NCBI GenBank assembly: GCA_005889025.1
Contig: VBCZ01000088.1
Location: 1-10,001 of the forward strand
Reading direction: 5' to 3'
DNA: 10,001 nt
Origin: Betaproteobacteria bacterium
GTDB lineage: Bacteria > Pseudomonadota > Gammaproteobacteria > Burkholderiales > Casimicrobiaceae
A program made the position numbers and the translations under genes. This document shows, in pieces, positions 1-6,425 of the stretch (the stretch's first letter is position 1; every line of letters begins with the position of its first letter). A model generated the notes under the pieces. That model searched no databases. It was not told the origin of the DNA and worked only from the letters and a program-made list of their open reading frames with translations.

Positions 1-507
1 CGGAATGCCGATCGCACTCATGGGGGTGAACGGATCCTTGGAGTAGGGCCCGTTGGTCGGCCAGGCGGGAATGTAGTCCGGCCACAACAGTTTCGCGTCC
101 AAGCCCCCCAGATCGGGCACCGACATGTTCCGTACATAGAACAGCGCCCCGAAGAATGCGCCGAAAAACATCACCTCTGAAAAAATGAACCAGCTCATCC
201 CCCAGCGGAACGACAGGTCGACTTTCTTGTTGTAGAGGCGATGCTCCGATTCGGCGATCACGGTGCCGAACCAGCCGAACATCATTGTCAGCAGGATGAC
301 GAAGCCCGCCAGCACCAGCCAGGGGCCGAACATTGTCAGCAGGATGACGAAGCCCGCCAGCACCAGCCAGGGGCCGAATGCGTACGCGTTGAACCACGAC
401 GCAGCCCCTGTCGCCATCAACAGCAGCGCAGCCGATCCGGTGATAGGCCAGTACGAAGGTTGCGGCACGTAGTAATAGGGCTTCGCGCCGCTCTGCGTTG
501 GGCTCAT
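1..507 (-). CDS. coxC: Cytochrome c oxidase subunit III (CoxC/CtaE), 3' end cut off by window edge
   Basis: Core membrane subunit III of the aa3-type cytochrome c oxidase in the inner membrane. It binds no redox metal and stabilises subunit I. The first 169 residues are visible and the frame is open to base 1. Family signatures are the N-terminal YYYVPxPSYW stretch, a first helix at about residues 22-40, the FGWFG..I.ESE..LYN segment (77-93) and the helix-III motif SWFIFSEVMFFGAFFGALFY (105-124) with conserved Glu111. The ATG at 505-507 is preceded 6 bases upstream by GAGGAG (complement of 514-519), which supports this start. It lies 28 bases downstream of cox11 on the same strand. Odd: residues 44-59 are repeated exactly as 60-75, so the second helix, normally about 20 residues, becomes a hydrophobic run of about 37. 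The identification is certain; whether this version is functional is not. Confidence 0.95.
   Translation of the reverse strand, partial: MSPTQSGAKPYYYVPQPSYWPITGSAALLLMATGAASWFNAYAFGPWLVLAGFVILLTMFGPWLVLAGFVILLTMMFGWFGTVIAESEHRLYNKKVDLSFRWGMSWFIFSEVMFFGAFFGALFYVRNMSVPDLGGLDAKLLWPDYIPAWPTNGPYSKDPFTPMSAIGIP
283..378. repeat. Perfect 48-bp tandem direct duplication inside coxC
   Basis: Bases 283-330 and 331-378 are identical over all 48 positions and directly adjacent. The match stops at both outer edges (t282 versus a330, and t379 versus c331). The unit is 16 codons, so the coxC frame is kept and residues 44-59 (FGPWLVLAGFVILLTM) occur twice. As I recall them, subunit III proteins of related bacteria have this helix once. 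The absence of even a silent difference between copies means the event is very recent, or is an assembly artefact. Confidence 0.97.
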
Positions 508-535
508 CTTCCGCTCCTCGTATGCCTGCCATCAC

Positions 536-1078
536 TCAAGACTTGTTGCCCTCGACCTCGAAAAAAGTATACGAGAGCGTGATCGTTGCGACGTCCTGCG
601 GCAACTTGGGGTCGATGACGAACACCACCGGCATCTGCCGCTTCTCGTGCGGCTCGAATGACTGCTTGGCAAAGCAGAAGCATTCGAGTTTCTTGAAGTA
701 CTCTCCGGCGCGCTGCGGGCCGTAGCTCGGAACGGCTTGCCCCGTCATCGGGCGGTCGGTGGGGTTCTCGACCTCGTAGACGACCTGCATGACCTCGCCG
801 GGATGCGCCGTGACGATGGGCGTCAGCGGCCGAAAGCGCCAGGGAAGCTTGTTGACGTTGGCGTCGAGTTCGATGCGAACCGTGCGTCCGCTGTCCACCT
901 GAGTATTGGCCACGGTATCGGGGACGGCGATATCGCGCAGGCCCGTCGCCTTGCAGATCTGCTCGTAGAAAGGAATCATCGCGTAACCGAATCCGAACAT
1001 CAGCAGCGCGACGATCGCGAGCCTCGCCAGCAATGCGCGGTTCGACCTTCGCAAGGTCGGATCCTGCGTGTGGCTCAT
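536..1078 (-). CDS. cox11: Cytochrome c oxidase assembly protein Cox11/CtaG
   Basis: Periplasm-facing copper chaperone that delivers Cu(I) to the CuB site of subunit I during oxidase assembly. The 180-residue length is typical. A short cytoplasmic N-terminus is followed by one transmembrane anchor (about 18-36). The family segment FYEQICKATGLR (37-48) contains conserved Cys42. The copper-binding CFCF motif is at 133-136 (Cys133, Cys135), in LECFCFAKQSF. The C-terminal beta-rich part ends with the typical ITLSYTFFEV. The start overlaps the stop of the upstream 72-codon gene by four bases (ATGA), which indicates translational coupling. No separate strong ribosome-binding site is seen. coxC follows 28 bases later. 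Confidence 0.96.
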   Translation of the reverse strand: MSHTQDPTLRRSNRALLARLAIVALLMFGFGYAMIPFYEQICKATGLRDIAVPDTVANTQVDSGRTVRIELDANVNKLPWRFRPLTPIVTAHPGEVMQVVYEVENPTDRPMTGQAVPSYGPQRAGEYFKKLECFCFAKQSFEPHEKRQMPVVFVIDPKLPQDVATITLSYTFFEVEGNKS

Positions 1079-1293
1079 TTGCGCAAGTTGCGGCCGATCG
1101 CCACCAGTAAAAAGCCGAGGATGGCGAATCCGAGCACGCCGATGCCCACACCTGGCGCGCCGGAATACTGCGCGAGAATCACGCCGCCGAAGAAAACAGC
1201 CGCGATCGACAGCAGCACCAGCGCGATCCGCAGGCTGGCGGCCTTCTGCGCTGCGCGCGGCTGATTTTGCGGCTGGGGGGTCGCGGTTTGCAT
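1075..1293 (-). CDS. Small two-helix membrane protein in the oxidase cluster (possible oxidase small assembly protein)
   Basis: A 72-residue protein with a polar Gln/Ala-rich N-terminus (1-20) and two predicted transmembrane segments, about 21-42 (LRIALVLLSIAAVFFGGVIL) and 47-66, ending in basic GRNLRK. Its ATG has a strong GGGAGGAA ribosome-binding site that overlaps the coxA stop region. It lies 10 bases after coxA and overlaps cox11 by four bases, so it is surely translated with the oxidase genes. The first helix resembles the very short 'cytochrome oxidase small assembly protein' often found at this place in betaproteobacteria, but those usually have a single helix and about 40 residues, as I recall. 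The assignment is inferred from position and hydropathy. No catalytic or metal motif is visible. Confidence 0.85.
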   Translation of the reverse strand: MQTATPQPQNQPRAAQKAASLRIALVLLSIAAVFFGGVILAQYSGAPGVGIGVLGFAILGFLLVAIGRNLRK

Positions 1294-1303
1294 GTTCCTC
1301 CCG

Positions 1304-2914
1304 CTATTTGATCGCGGGCGGCGTTTCGAAAGTGTGGTACGGGAGCGGCGAGGGCAGCGTCCACTCCAGCGTGTCCGCGCCCTCCCAGGGCTTGGCGGGC
1401 GCCGGCGGGCCGCTGCGGATGCAGCTTAGGACAATGTAGAAGAACAGCAGTTGCGACAAGCCGAAGCCGTAGGCGCCGATCGTCGCGACCATGTTCCAAT
1501 CCGTGAATTGCGTCGCATAGTCGGGAACGCGGCGCGGCATGCCGGCAAGGCCCAGGAAGTGCATCGGGAAGAAGGTCACGTTGAAAAAAATCATCGTCAG
1601 CCAGAAGTGCCATTCGCCGAGTTTTTCGTTGTACATCCGACCGGACCATTTCGGCAGCCAGTAATAGACGCCGCCGAAGAACGCGAACAACGATCCCGCG
1701 ACGAGCACGTAGTGGAAGTGGGCGACAACGTAATACGTATCCTGAAGCTGGATGTCGACGGGTGTGATCGCCAGCACGAGCCCGGTGAAGCCGCCCATGG
1801 TGAAGAGGAAGATGAAGCCGATCGCGAACAGCATCGGCGTTTCGAAGGTCATCGATCCCTTCCACATGGTGGTGACCCAGTTGAAGACTTTCACGCCGGT
1901 GGGCACAGCGATCAGCATGGTCGCGTACATGAAAAACAGCTGTCCGGCCGCCGGCATTCCGACGGTGAACATGTGGTGCGCCCAGACGATGAAGGAGAGT
2001 ATCGCGATCGAAGACGTCGCGTACACCATCGAAGCGTAGCCAAACAGCGGCTTGCGCGAGAACGCCGGAAGGATGGTCGACACGATCCCGAACGACGGCA
2101 GGATCATGATGTAGACCTCGGGGTGGCCGAAGAACCAGAAGATGTGCTGGAACATCACCGGGTCGCCGCCGCCCGCTGCGTTGAAGAAGCTGGTGCCGAA
2201 ATGACGGTCGGTAAGAAGCATCGTGACCGCACCCGCGAGCACCGGCATCACCGCGATCAGCAGGTAAGCGGTAATCAGCCATGTCCACACGAACAGCGGC
2301 ATTTTCATCATCGTCATGCCGGGCGCGCGCAGGTTGAGGATCGTCGTGATGATGTTGATCGATCCCATGATCGACGACGCGCCCATGATGTGGATGGCGA
2401 AGATCGTCAGGTCCATGCCCATCCCGGCCTGTACCGAAAGCGGCGCGTAGAGCGTCCAGCCGCCGGCCGCCGCGCCGCCAGGGACGAAGAACGACGCGAA
2501 CAGAAGCACCGCGGCGAAGGGCAGCAGCCAGAAACTCCAGTTGTTCATGCGCGCGAAAGCCATGTCGGGCGCGCCGATCATCAGCGGGACCTGCCAGTTG
2601 GCGAATCCGACCGCGGCCGGCATGATCGCGCCGAAGATCATGATCAGGCCGTGCAGCGTGGTGAGCGAGTTGAAGAACTCGGGATCGACGATCTGCAGCC
2701 CGGGATGGAACAACTCGGTGCGGATGGTGAGCGCAAGGCATCCGCCGGCAATGAACATGATGAACGAGAACCACAGGTACAGCGTTCCGATGTCCTTATG
2801 ATTGGTCGTCGTGATCCAGCGCATGATCCCGCCGGGGTGGTGCGCGTGCTCGTCGTGCGCATGGGCATCATCGATGGCATGGCCGGGACCCTGATGGTGC
2901 GGAATGCTGCTCAC
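1304..2914 (-). CDS. coxA: Cytochrome c oxidase subunit I (CoxA/CtaD), A1-type haem-copper oxidase
   Basis: Catalytic subunit of the aa3-type oxidase. It reduces O2 to water at the haem a3-CuB centre and pumps protons. It has 536 residues with twelve expected helices. Haem a ligands are His88 (LTTLHGL) and His401, and the haem a3 ligand is His399 (VAHFHYVL). CuB ligands are His264, His313 and His314. The His264-Pro-Glu266-Val-Tyr268 motif supplies the cross-linked Tyr and the glutamate that ends the D channel. D-channel entry is Asp117 (GAPDMAF) and the K-channel lysine is Lys342 (VPTGVKVFNW). These place it in type A1. The start is GTG (2912-2914), backed by GAGGAG (complement of 2923-2928) eight bases upstream, within the 17-base gap after coxB. 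The N-terminus is His-rich (eight His in residues 6-26), which is common in related CtaD proteins. It is intact with no missing ligand. Confidence 0.98.
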   Translation of the reverse strand: MSSIPHHQGPGHAIDDAHAHDEHAHHPGGIMRWITTTNHKDIGTLYLWFSFIMFIAGGCLALTIRTELFHPGLQIVDPEFFNSLTTLHGLIMIFGAIMPAAVGFANWQVPLMIGAPDMAFARMNNWSFWLLPFAAVLLFASFFVPGGAAAGGWTLYAPLSVQAGMGMDLTIFAIHIMGASSIMGSINIITTILNLRAPGMTMMKMPLFVWTWLITAYLLIAVMPVLAGAVTMLLTDRHFGTSFFNAAGGGDPVMFQHIFWFFGHPEVYIMILPSFGIVSTILPAFSRKPLFGYASMVYATSSIAILSFIVWAHHMFTVGMPAAGQLFFMYATMLIAVPTGVKVFNWVTTMWKGSMTFETPMLFAIGFIFLFTMGGFTGLVLAITPVDIQLQDTYYVVAHFHYVLVAGSLFAFFGGVYYWLPKWSGRMYNEKLGEWHFWLTMIFFNVTFFPMHFLGLAGMPRRVPDYATQFTDWNMVATIGAYGFGLSQLLFFYIVLSCIRSGPPAPAKPWEGADTLEWTLPSPLPYHTFETPPAIK

Positions 2915-2922
2915 GTTCGGCG

Positions 2923-2928
2923 CTCCTC
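2923..2928 (-). promoter_or_regulatory. Ribosome-binding site deciding the GTG start of coxA
   Basis: GAGGAG on the minus strand, eight bases before the GTG at 2914. It fits in the 17-base coxB-coxA gap. The same GAGGAGCG string precedes coxC (complement of 512-519), which supports both start choices. Confidence 0.75.
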
Positions 2929-2931
2929 GGA

Positions 2932-4104
2932 CTATCTCTTCGCCGACGCGACTTGTGCCGGCTGCACCGCGTCACCCACGTGGTTGCCCCACGCGTTACG
3001 CTCGTAAGTGACGACCGCGGCGATGTCGGTCGGCGACAGCGTGTTTTTCCACGCAACCATAGCGGTCGGCTGGCCGTTCTTCACCACGCCGTTCAGGACC
3101 ACGTCGAGATGCGCGGCCACCGGGCCGGTCGCGACCTTCGAACCATCGAGCGGCGGAAAGGCGGGTGGCACGCCCTTGCCGTCGGCCTGGTGGCACGCGA
3201 GGCAGTTCGCGGCATAGACTTTTTCGCCCCGTGCCGCAAGCTCCTTCGCGTCCCAGACCTTGTTCGGGTCATCGGCGGCCGGCGCGGACTTCTTCTTCTG
3301 TTCGCTCGCCCATTTCGAGTAGTCCTCCTGGGACTTGACCTCGACCACCACGGGCATGAAGCCGTGCTCTTTCCCGCACAGCTCCGCGCATTGCCCGCGG
3401 TAGATGCCGGGCTTTTCGGCCTTGAACCAGGAATCGCGGACGAAGCCGGGGATCGCATCCTGCTTGACGCCGAACGCAGGCACCCACCACGAATGGATCA
3501 CATCGCCTGCCGTGATCAACACTCGCACTTTCTTGCCTGCAGGAACGACCAAGGGCTGGTCGACGTCGAGCAAGTAGTGCTCGCCCTTCGCCTCCTGGTT
3601 GTAGATCTGTGCGTAGGGCGTAGCCAGGTTGCTGACGAAGCCGAAGCCTTCATCGAGATAATCGTAGCCCCACTTCCACTGGTATCCCGTGACTTTGATG
3701 GTCACGTCCGGGACCGAGGTATCTTTCATCGCGAGAACGGTCTCGGTCGCGGGAATCGCCATGAACAGCAGGATCAGGAACGGGATCACGGTCCAGACGA
3801 CTTCAACTAGCGTGTTCTCGTGAAACTGCGCCGCCTGGTGTCCCTTTGATTTGCGATGTGCAAAAATCGAATAGAACATGACCGAGAACACGCAGACGAA
3901 GATGACGACGCAGATCCACAGGATGTAGGTGTGGAGGTCGAAAATCTGCTCGCCGATGGGCGTGACCGGCGTCTGCAAGTTGTATACCAATGCGGCGAGT
4001 GACGGATCCGCCGCGAGCATGAACGCAATCGACGCGACCCAGCAGCCCGCTTTCGCAAAGCGGCGCGCCGTCCTCATCCGCGTCTTCGTATTCGCGCGAT
4101 CCAT
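2932..4104 (-). CDS. coxB: Cytochrome c oxidase subunit II with fused C-terminal cytochrome c domain (CoxB/CtaC)
   Basis: Electron-entry subunit of the oxidase. The CuA centre accepts electrons from cytochrome c and passes them to haem a. The 390 residues comprise a signal/leader helix (about 18-38), two transmembrane helices (about 58-81 and 98-118), a periplasmic cupredoxin domain (about 130-258), a linker rich in Lys/Ala/Asp (about 268-285) and a class I cytochrome c domain (about 288-375). CuA ligands are His204, Cys239, Glu241, Cys243, His247 and Met250 (CAELCGKEHGFM). The haem c motif is CLACH (301-305), with Met349 the probable axial ligand. The YQWKWGYDY aromatic stretch (141-149) is the electron-transfer region. 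The cytochrome fusion is typical of many betaproteobacterial oxidases. The ATG at 4104 has a GGGG-containing leader 6-9 bases upstream. This is the first gene of the oxidase set and lies 76 bases after the DUF2244-type gene. Confidence 0.97.
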   Translation of the reverse strand: MDRANTKTRMRTARRFAKAGCWVASIAFMLAADPSLAALVYNLQTPVTPIGEQIFDLHTYILWICVVIFVCVFSVMFYSIFAHRKSKGHQAAQFHENTLVEVVWTVIPFLILLFMAIPATETVLAMKDTSVPDVTIKVTGYQWKWGYDYLDEGFGFVSNLATPYAQIYNQEAKGEHYLLDVDQPLVVPAGKKVRVLITAGDVIHSWWVPAFGVKQDAIPGFVRDSWFKAEKPGIYRGQCAELCGKEHGFMPVVVEVKSQEDYSKWASEQKKKSAPAADDPNKVWDAKELAARGEKVYAANCLACHQADGKGVPPAFPPLDGSKVATGPVAAHLDVVLNGVVKNGQPTAMVAWKNTLSPTDIAAVVTYERNAWGNHVGDAVQPAQVASAKR

Positions 4105-4180
4105 GCCATCCCCGAAAACTGGTTTCTCTGACGATCTTGCGGCGAGGCCCGTCGCACATCGTCGACTTTAGCCCTGCCGG

Positions 4181-4732
4181 CTAGCGTCTGGCGAGTACGC
4201 GCCGCAATTCTCTCGCTATCCTATTGAGTTCGTGAACCGGCAAGGCGTCGCCGAAACGGATCGACTCGCCTTCGGAGCGCAGCGCAAGCCGTGAAGCGCG
4301 CACCGGAGCGCCGTCCTCGACCTCGAGCCGGGTCCAACAGCGATTGAATTCGCGCCGCGTTCGCGCGTCGCCGCTCTCCCGCTCCACAAGCACGCGATCA
4401 CCGGTGACAGTGACGCGCTCCCAATCACCGGTGTGGCGCTCGAACCACCGCCACGCTCCGTAAAGCAAGCCCATCCCCGCGGCCGAATACGGCAGCACCA
4501 TCCAGGCGCCGAGCGCGGCGAATCCGAGCGCCAGCCCGAAAGACACTGCGCAAAGCGACGCGAACAGCGTCCATCGCGCCCGCGGTCCCAGCGAATCGTT
4601 GCGCCGTGAAACCACACAGAACTCCGCTTGGGCAATCGGCGGCCACGCGGCGACGCTCGAGGTCGCAGGGGTGGATTCCAATCGGCGAGAAACGTGAATG
4701 AAGCTAAAGCAAAATCGAATCGATCTTAGCAT
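4181..4732 (-). CDS. DUF2244-type integral membrane protein; start uncertain
   Basis: A 183-residue protein (from the first ATG) with two adjacent membrane helices, about 54-74 and 76-94 (containing GAWMVLPYSAAGMG). A soluble C-terminal half contains WERVTVTGDRVLVERESG and REFNRCWTRLEVED. This layout, RRNDSLGP before the first helix and REFN..W at the start of the soluble region matches my recollection of the DUF2244 family, which commonly sits beside ctaC in proteobacteria. No enzymatic motif is visible and its function is unknown. It starts three bases after the bioD stop and ends 76 bases before coxB. The first 17 codons are AT-rich and use codons rare in the rest of the window (CTA, AGA, TTT). 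An alternative GTG start at 4615, with GGAG six bases upstream, would give 144 residues, but it would drop the Phe-Cys just before the conserved segment. Confidence 0.8.
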   Translation of the reverse strand: MLRSIRFCFSFIHVSRRLESTPATSSVAAWPPIAQAEFCVVSRRNDSLGPRARWTLFASLCAVSFGLALGFAALGAWMVLPYSAAGMGLLYGAWRWFERHTGDWERVTVTGDRVLVERESGDARTRREFNRCWTRLEVEDGAPVRASRLALRSEGESIRFGDALPVHELNRIARELRRVLARR

Positions 4733-4735
4733 GGA

Positions 4736-5413
4736 TCAGCGCGCAGCGAAAAGATGCACCAAGGCGTCGCTTCCGTTCCATTCGGGGGTATTCGCACGCT
4801 CCCACGCAAGCGTCGCAACGCGCCGCGCCGGCAGCCGCTTTTCGAGCGTGGAGATGTTGTCTTCTCGAGCTTCCATCGCGGGATCGATGCTGTTGGCGAC
4901 CCATCCCGCGAGCACGAGGCCGCGTGCGCGAATGGCGTGCGCGGAGAGCAAGGCGTGATTGATGCAACCCAGCCGCAGGCCCACGACGAGCAACACGGGA
5001 ATAGACAGCGCACGCGCGATGTCGAGCATGTCGAGCCGCTCATCCAGCGGAGCCAGTGCGCCGCCCGCGCCTTCGACCACGACGCGCTCCGCCCGCGCGG
5101 CGAGCTCGCGATACGCCGCCGCGATGCGTTGGAGATCGATGTTCGTGCCGGAGCGGCGCGAGGCGAGATGCGGCGAGATGGCGGGCGCGAAGGCATAGGG
5201 ATTGGCAAGCGAGCGCTCCACGCTCACGTTGCCTGCCGCGGCGAGCGCGTCGACGTCCGCGTTGCATGCCGCGCCGGCGGCGATTCCCGACGCCACCGGC
5301 TTCATCCCGACCGCGCGCATGCCCGCGCGGGTCAGCACGCGCAGGATCGCGCAGGCGACGACGGTCTTGCCGACGCCGGTGTCGGTCGCGGTGATAAAGA
5401 TTCCGCGAGTCAT
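4736..5413 (-). CDS. bioD: Dethiobiotin synthetase BioD
   Basis: Cytoplasmic ATP-dependent enzyme that carboxylates 7,8-diaminopelargonate and closes the ureido ring to give dethiobiotin, the penultimate biotin step. The 225 residues are the usual length. The P-loop is ATDTGVGKT (9-17) with Lys16. MKPVASG (37-43) contains the substrate/CO2-binding lysine Lys38. VEGAGGALAPL (113-123) contains the metal-binding Glu114. VGLRLGCINHALLS (144-157) and ANSIDP (173-178) are further family segments. The reading frame stays open upstream to 5611, but homology begins exactly at MTRGIFITATDTG, so the ATG at 5411-5413 is chosen. The leader shows only a weak GGCGGG. It is separated from bioC by 82 bases, the longest gap within the biotin run, with no recognisable gene in it. 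It ends three bases before the next gene. Confidence 0.96.
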   Translation of the reverse strand: MTRGIFITATDTGVGKTVVACAILRVLTRAGMRAVGMKPVASGIAAGAACNADVDALAAAGNVSVERSLANPYAFAPAISPHLASRRSGTNIDLQRIAAAYRELAARAERVVVEGAGGALAPLDERLDMLDIARALSIPVLLVVGLRLGCINHALLSAHAIRARGLVLAGWVANSIDPAMEAREDNISTLEKRLPARRVATLAWERANTPEWNGSDALVHLFAAR

Positions 5414-5495
5414 GCCGATCGAACGACCCGCCGACACCACCGCAAAACGCCTGCGCCGATCCGACCACGCGCGGGATCCCGGCCTTGTCGCACCG

Positions 5496-6425
5496 TCATG
5501 GCTTGCGCGATCGCTCGATGCGAACGATGGCCCGGCCATCCGCGGAGATACGCGGTTCGGGCTTCCAGGCGTGGCCGTAGACGACCTCAAAGCTTGCCGG
5601 AAGGCGTCCATCGCGGCGGTTTGCCTCGAGCGCGGTGAGCATGCGCTGCCACCTTCCGCGGCCCGTCAGCCCGCGCAGTCGTCCAGACGTGGCGTTGTGG
5701 GCGCCCAGCGCCTTCAGATCATGCATCATCGAGGCGGCATCGGCGTAAGTGAGCGTGATCGTCTCCATATCCATGACGGGATCGGCGAATCCTGCTTGCA
5801 CGAGCATGTCTCCGATGTCGTGCATGTCGACGAAACGGCTGACGTGCGGCGCGCCGTCGGCCGCTGCAAATGCCGCGCGCAGCTCTTTCAAGGTATCGGG
5901 CCCGAACGTCGTGAACGAAAACAGACCGCCCACGCGAAGCACGCGGTGAACATCGGCGATCGCCTGTTCCGGCTCATTGATCCATTGCAAGGTGAGGTTG
6001 CTCCACACCAGATCGAACGCGCCCGACCGCAGGGGTAGATGGACGATGTCGCCGCAGATGAGCCGCGGCGCATCGCCAGGCGAGGGGGCAAGCGACCCCA
6101 GCAAGCGGCCGAGCAGACCTCTCGCCGCGGGCGCGGCGGATGCGCAACGCTTTTGCGCGGCCCGCGTCATCGCATACGCGAGGTCGACACCGAAGACCGA
6201 GGCATCCGGGTATCGCGCGGCGAGCTCGCCCAACGCGATGCCGGTCCCGCATCCCGCGTCCAGGATCATCGACACGTCCAGTTTCACGAATCCAAGCCGT
6301 TCCGCCATGCGCGCTCCGATCTCCCGCTGGAGAACCGCGGCGTCATCGTAGGTCGTGGCGGCGCGCTCGAACGCGCGTCTGACTTCCATTGCGTCAAGCC
6401 GATGAGGGTCGCGATCAGCGGCCAT
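5496..6425 (-). CDS. bioC: Malonyl-ACP O-methyltransferase BioC
   Basis: SAM-dependent methyltransferase that methylates the free carboxyl of malonyl-ACP so that fatty acid synthesis can elongate it to pimeloyl-ACP methyl ester. It has 309 residues in a class I methyltransferase fold. Motif I is ILDAGCGTGIALGEL (54-68), the acidic SAM-ribose region is VFGVDLAYAM (77-86), and motif II/III is DLVWSNLTLQWINEP (138-152). The family-specific FTTFGPDTLKELRAAF (171-186) and C-terminal VVYGHAWKP (281-289) separate BioC from other methyltransferases. An Ala/Gly/Leu-rich insert (about 96-119) lies between the SAM motifs. The start at 6425 is preferred over the Met at 6389 because GAGG lies about nine bases upstream. 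With this start the gene overlaps the bioH remnant by 11 bases, which suggests translational coupling to bioH. Confidence 0.95.
   Translation of the reverse strand: MAADRDPHRLDAMEVRRAFERAATTYDDAAVLQREIGARMAERLGFVKLDVSMILDAGCGTGIALGELAARYPDASVFGVDLAYAMTRAAQKRCASAAPAARGLLGRLLGSLAPSPGDAPRLICGDIVHLPLRSGAFDLVWSNLTLQWINEPEQAIADVHRVLRVGGLFSFTTFGPDTLKELRAAFAAADGAPHVSRFVDMHDIGDMLVQAGFADPVMDMETITLTYADAASMMHDLKALGAHNATSGRLRGLTGRGRWQRMLTALEANRRDGRLPASFEVVYGHAWKPEPRISADGRAIVRIERSRKP

Noticed and set aside
1179..2774. 531-codon minus-strand open frame overlapping coxA in another frame
   Set aside because: Low-complexity Arg/His/Ala translation; a frame shadow of coxA running into the next small gene.
2836..2898. 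His-rich N-terminus of CoxA as a novel metal-binding extension
   Set aside because: His/Asp-rich N-termini are common in related CtaD proteins, so this is not unusual enough to report as a finding.
1451..3007. Long plus-strand open frame of 518 codons opposite coxA
   Set aside because: It is antisense to a coxA with every catalytic residue. Its translation is Arg/His/Asp/Glu-rich without hydrophobic pattern, as expected for the complement of a GC-rich membrane protein gene.
4169..4183. TAGCC...GGCTA inverted repeat at the end of the DUF2244-type gene, as a possible terminator
   Set aside because: The stem is only five base pairs and no T-run follows on the minus strand.
5414..5495. 82-base gap between bioC and bioD as a possible small gene or regulatory RNA
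   Set aside because: No start with a ribosome-binding site, no stable hairpin and no AT-rich promoter patch; likely plain spacer.
4754..5638. 294-codon plus-strand frame opposite bioD
   Set aside because: Antisense shadow of a clear bioD and the end of bioC, with no recognisable domain.
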